From positions 1 through 64,000 of the forward strand of contig CAKSPU010000004.1 of NCBI GenBank assembly GCA_934486875.1: a stretch of 64,000 nt of DNA. Reading direction: 5' to 3'. This DNA is from an uncultured Oscillospiraceae bacterium (lineage in GTDB: Bacteria; Bacillota; Clostridia; Oscillospirales; Ruminococcaceae). Below, one piece after another: positions 61,424-64,000 of this stretch. Both the position numbers and the translations under genes were made by a program. The first letter of the stretch is position 1. Each line of letters begins with the position of its first letter. The notes under the pieces are model-generated. The model was not told the origin of the DNA and made no database searches. It was given only the letters and a program-made list of their open reading frames with translations.

Positions 61424-62350
61424 ATGACCTTACAGCAGATAAAATATGTTATCACAATAGCTGACACAGGCTCGATGAACAAGTCAGCAGAGCAGCTTTT
61501 TGTGTCCCAGCCCTCTCTCACAAGCGCCGTGAAGGAGCTTGAAAAGGAGCTTGGGATAATGATATTCCGCCGAACCGCAAAGGGCGTGATGCTCACAAAT
61601 GAGGGGGCGGATTTTCTTATCGGCGCAAGACAGCTTTATCAGCAGTATGAGCTTCTCACCGACCGCTACTCCGCCGCAGGCAGCTTCAAGCGCAAATTCG
61701 GCATCTCCACCCAGCACTATTCCTTTGCGGTGAAAGCCTTTGTGGAGACGGTAAAAAAATACGGAGCCACCAATTTTGAGTTCGCCATAAGGGAGACAAA
61801 GACCCTTGAGGTCATTTCCGACGTGGGCAGTCTCCGAAGCGAGATCGGCATTCTTTACAAAAGCGACTACAACCGCAGGATAATCGACAAGCTGCTCCGT
61901 GAGAACGAGCTTGACTTTTTTCCTCTCATAAACTGCCGTGCATATGTATATCTCTGGAAAAATCACCCGCTGGCGGAGGAAAGCTCCATTTCACTTGAAC
62001 AGCTGAGGGATTATCCGAGGCTGTCCTTTGAGCAGGGAGCCCAAAGCTCCGTATATCTTGCGGAGGAAATTCTCAGCGAGAATGAATATCCCCAGACTAT
62101 CACCGCAAATGACCGTGCCACCCAGCTGAATCTTATGGTTGGGCTGAACGGCTACACCCTCTGCTCGGGCATAATCTGCGAGGAGCTGAACGGTGAAAAT
62201 TTCATTGCCGTGCCTTTCAGAGAGGACGAGAGCAACCGCAACGTGACTATGGAGATAGGATATCTTGTTAAAAAGCACAGCCGTCTGAGCAGCATTGCCG
62301 CCGATTACATTGAAAATGTAAAGGAATATCTAAAGCACGTAAAGGTGTGA
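61424..62350 (+). CDS. LysR-type transcriptional regulator
   Basis: 308 aa. N-terminal winged helix LQQIKYVITIADTGSMNKSAEQLFVSQPSLTSAVKELEKEL, then an effector-binding domain. LysR regulators of sulfur uptake (CysB, CysL, MtaR-like) have this layout, and this gene diverges from the methionine importer, so control of methionine or sulfur transport is the first hypothesis. Ribosome-binding site AAAGGAACC. Confidence 0.9.
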   Translation: MTLQQIKYVITIADTGSMNKSAEQLFVSQPSLTSAVKELEKELGIMIFRRTAKGVMLTNEGADFLIGARQLYQQYELLTDRYSAAGSFKRKFGISTQHYSFAVKAFVETVKKYGATNFEFAIRETKTLEVISDVGSLRSEIGILYKSDYNRRIIDKLLRENELDFFPLINCRAYVYLWKNHPLAEESSISLEQLRDYPRLSFEQGAQSSVYLAEEILSENEYPQTITANDRATQLNLMVGLNGYTLCSGIICEELNGENFIAVPFREDESNRNVTMEIGYLVKKHSRLSSIAADYIENVKEYLKHVKV

Positions 62351-62352
62351 TA

Positions 62353-62853
62353 TCACTCGTCGTAAAGGCTTTTCGCAAGCTTTTCAAGCCCCTCTGCGCC
62401 CACGTAAACGGGGAATTTTCCCGTAAGCTCTGTAGTCTGACCGTTTAGCATTCCCGTGTGGAATGAAATGTGGCGGAACTGGAGGAGCACAAGCTCGAAG
62501 CGGGTATAGGGGCATACGGTGGGCTTTTCGTACAGCATTTCATCTGTAAGGGTATTAAGATAGTCCGCTGTTTTCTTCCGAACTGCACTCAAATACACAA
62601 GCAGCTCTTCATCGGTAAGCGTGATATCACAAGGGTTGTCGGGGTTATCCATACCGTTTTTGTGAAAGGTTGGCTCGGTGAAAGCTGTGGGGTCAAAGAA
62701 CCATTTATCCGCCGAATGTATGGTGTGATATGCATATCTCCAGGCGTGTGTGCCGCAGACAGGGGCATTTCGGTCATAGGTTTTTAGGGCAGTTTCAAGG
62801 TTTATAAAATTTATCTCAGCCTGCTTTTTTATAAGGGCGCAGAGAGTCGTCAT
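62353..62853 (-). CDS. DinB-like four-helix protein
   Basis: 166 aa. Metal-ligand-like histidines in AYHTIHSADKWF and RHISFHTGML fit the DinB/YfiT fold, where three His bind a divalent metal. Members include thiol-dependent S-transferases (bacillithiol, mycothiol), but the reaction here is unknown. It ends 2 bp from the convergent LysR gene. Confidence 0.75.
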   Translation of the reverse strand: MTTLCALIKKQAEINFINLETALKTYDRNAPVCGTHAWRYAYHTIHSADKWFFDPTAFTEPTFHKNGMDNPDNPCDITLTDEELLVYLSAVRKKTADYLNTLTDEMLYEKPTVCPYTRFELVLLQFRHISFHTGMLNGQTTELTGKFPVYVGAEGLEKLAKSLYDE

Positions 62854-62882
62854 ATTATCACTTCCGTTTCAGTTTTTTGGCA

Positions 62883-63629
62883 TTACCATCGCCCCATATT
62901 TCTGTTATGCTTTTCATAATAGACCTTTTCAAGCTCTTGGGGTGAAATATCAAAGCACAGCAGCACATCGTTATAATACATCATAGCGTCGCACATTTCC
63001 TCAATAAAATGTCGGCGCAATGCTTCATCGGACATAATTTTTCCGCTTCCGTTTTTCTTGATAACATCAGCCGCCTCTCCAAGCTCGCCGTACAGCCAGA
63101 GAAGCTTGTCACGAGCCTTTTCGGGAGATAACCCGCCCCATTTATCATAATATTTTTTCTGCAATGCCCTTTGCATATCCTGCATTTTGGCAAGCTCCAA
63201 GCCGCTTTTTACTGTTGGAAAATTCCTGACCTTATCAAACAAAAAGGGCTGTATATCGGGGTATGTAAGCTCTTCGGGCAGATCATCAAAAAGTCGGATA
63301 CACTCAATCTCGCTGTGAAGCTCAGCTTCAAGCTCATAAATTTCCGCAAAATAAAGCATACCGAAGGTCTCTGTGCCGTCTATATCCACCGAATAAACGC
63401 AGACGGGGAAAATATCATACCTCACCGCCCCCGTTTCCTCATAAAGCTCACGCCGTGCGGTATCGGATATATTTTCCCCAACTTCACGATGTCCCCCGGG
63501 TATCTCAAAGGTCGCACGCTCCCTATGCCTGCACCATACCCATTTGCCGTTATACCTTGCGGCAATGACTGCGTATTTCAGTCTGCCGTCCGAAACGCTT
63601 TCGTAAAAATTCACCTTGATTCCGCTCAT
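62883..63629 (-). CDS. NUDIX-MazG fusion nucleotide pyrophosphohydrolase
   Basis: 248 aa with two hydrolase domains. Residues 1 to about 140 are NUDIX, with a complete Nudix box starting Gly46 (GHREVG...ARRELYEETGA). Residues about 165-245 look like MazG/all-alpha NTP pyrophosphatase: ExxE as Glu182/Glu185 and EExxD as Glu210/Glu211/Asp214. Both families hydrolyse non-canonical or oxidised nucleotides, so the protein probably cleans the nucleotide pool with two specificities. The combination in one chain is uncommon as far as I know. Confidence 0.82.
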   Translation of the reverse strand: MSGIKVNFYESVSDGRLKYAVIAARYNGKWVWCRHRERATFEIPGGHREVGENISDTARRELYEETGAVRYDIFPVCVYSVDIDGTETFGMLYFAEIYELEAELHSEIECIRLFDDLPEELTYPDIQPFLFDKVRNFPTVKSGLELAKMQDMQRALQKKYYDKWGGLSPEKARDKLLWLYGELGEAADVIKKNGSGKIMSDEALRRHFIEEMCDAMMYYNDVLLCFDISPQELEKVYYEKHNRNMGRW

Positions 63630-63653
63630 AAAACGCTCCTCCGTTCCTCATAT

Positions 63654-63687
63654 ACAAAAAGGCGCAAAGTCAGAAACTCTGCGCCTT
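63654..63687 (-). terminator. Terminator of the RNase P RNA gene
   Basis: AAGGCGCA (63687-63680) and TGCGCCTT (63666-63659) form an 8-bp stem on the minus strand, followed by TTTTTG. It lies just after the RNA's 3' end and before the NUDIX-MazG gene. Confidence 0.85.
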
Positions 63688-63701
63688 TATTTTCAAAAAA
63701 T

Positions 63702-64000
63702 GCGACTAAGCCGATAAGCCGGGTTTTGTCGTGTGCGGAAATCTATCTGAGCGAATCGTCGCCGAAACGCTTTAGCCGTCATTACGGTACGTCTGCCGAG
63801 CAGACATTGACGTACACGTACCAATAGACGTTGCATCGGATAGGGTTTACACGGCAGCGGTGTCTCCACCGCTCCGGTGAGCTCTTGCCTCACCATTCCA
63901 CCCTTACCTCTTTGCAGAGGCGGTATATTTTCTGCTGCACTGTCCCTAAGGTCGCCCTCGGCTGCCGTTAGCAGCTATCCTGCTCTGTGATGCCCGGACT
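63702..64000 (-). ncRNA. rnpB: RNase P RNA (bacterial type A), 5' end cut by the window edge
   Basis: The minus strand begins AGTCCGGGC and carries the conserved CRI-CRV elements: ACAGAGCAGGATAGCTGCTA, CGAGGGCGACCTTAGGGACA, GTGCAGCAGAAA, AAGGGTGGAA-GGTGAGG-AAGAGCTCACCG, GTAAACCC, and near the end AGATAGATTTCCG and GACAAAACCCGGCTTATCGGCT. The catalytic core of the tRNA 5'-processing ribozyme is therefore almost complete; only the first bases (GAGGAA and P1 strand) lie outside. An A-type P12 hairpin (GGTACGT...) lies in the middle. Confidence 0.95.

Noticed and set aside
63693..63896. 67-aa open frame at the right edge
   Set aside because: It lies entirely within the RNase P RNA gene, whose conserved elements account for the sequence.
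1..64000. tRNA genes, CRISPR arrays, insertion sequences or prophage genes
   Set aside because: I looked for tRNA TTCRANNC/CCA ends, regularly spaced direct repeats, transposase motifs and phage structural genes and saw none; the only mobile-like DNA is the 158-bp element.

Overview
The window looks like chromosomal DNA of an anaerobic, low-to-mid GC (about 48-50% by eye) Clostridia member, probably Oscillospiraceae/Ruminococcus-like. This rests on Firmicutes gene orders (ylxM-ffh-rpsP-khpA-rimM-trmD; tepA next to ftsK/spoIIIE; ftsEX with a PcsB/CwlO-type hydrolase and a CtpA protease), a Spo0A master sporulation regulator, HPr with both His15 and Ser46, Shine-Dalgarno-rich starts and strict TTGACA-17-TATAAT promoters. 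The genus is inference; no rRNA or tRNA gene is present.

Layout. 1-5.4 kb (minus): CE2-like esterase lipoprotein, GH25 lysozyme, AEC transporter and three small unknown genes. 5.4-9.7 kb (minus): ftsE-ftsX-M23 hydrolase-ctpA cell-wall module. 9.9-11.6 kb (minus): CdaR/PucR-type regulator behind a strongly foldable leader, and ptsH. 11.9-17.3 kb (minus): the ylxM-ffh-rpsP-khpA-rimM-trmD housekeeping operon with an ankyrin protein and an aldo/keto reductase inserted. 17.6-20.4 kb (plus): PilZ-like protein, ParA, ComFB-like protein, a small protein and endonuclease III. 20.5-21.2 kb (minus): spo0A. 21.7-34.5 kb (plus): tepA, uppP, ftsK, YgiQ radical SAM, ComEC-like MBL, DUF3006, RpiR regulator, HI0933-type flavoprotein, small membrane proteins and a TetR regulator. 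34.6-39.6 kb: LacI regulator divergent from a carbohydrate ABC importer (binding protein plus two permeases, no ATPase). 39.8-40.6 kb: an AT-rich lipoprotein gene.

40.6-54.9 kb (minus) is a near-continuous sulfur operon of about 14 kb behind one strong promoter: short leader ORF, sulfate binding protein, CysT, CysW, CysA, MetY, siroheme sulfite reductase, TusA-like, thioredoxin, ThiS-like sulfur carrier, E1-like ThiF, JAMM protease, thioredoxin reductase, AprA-like and AprB-like subunits, CysD, CysN and an Rrf2/CymR-like regulator. The genes cover sulfate uptake, activation, reduction to sulfide and incorporation. The carrier ends ...MGGGSL, with residues beyond the diglycine, and sits beside a JAMM protease, an E1 enzyme, MetY and sulfite reductase. 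This is the gene set of the protein-thiocarboxylate (HcyS/HcyD/HcyF) homocysteine route known from Wolinella succinogenes. 54.9-57.6 kb is an iron-complex/cobalamin-type ABC importer, and 57.7-61.1 kb is a metN-metI-metQ importer with a second copy of the leader ORF between metI and metQ. A LysR regulator, a DinB-like protein, a NUDIX-MazG fusion and a truncated RNase P RNA close the window.

The least ordinary signals are: (1) two paralogous unannotated micro-ORFs sharing LVRANFRFGR, both beside sulfur-compound transport genes; (2) the complete thiocarboxylate sulfur system merged with an Apr-type APS reductase in one operon; (3) two 158-bp MITE/ERIC-like palindromic elements 34 kb apart in opposite orientation, each flanked by TTA; (4) a ParA flanked by PilZ-like and ComFB-like proteins, both families linked to cyclic dinucleotides; (5) a structured leader before the CdaR-type gene.
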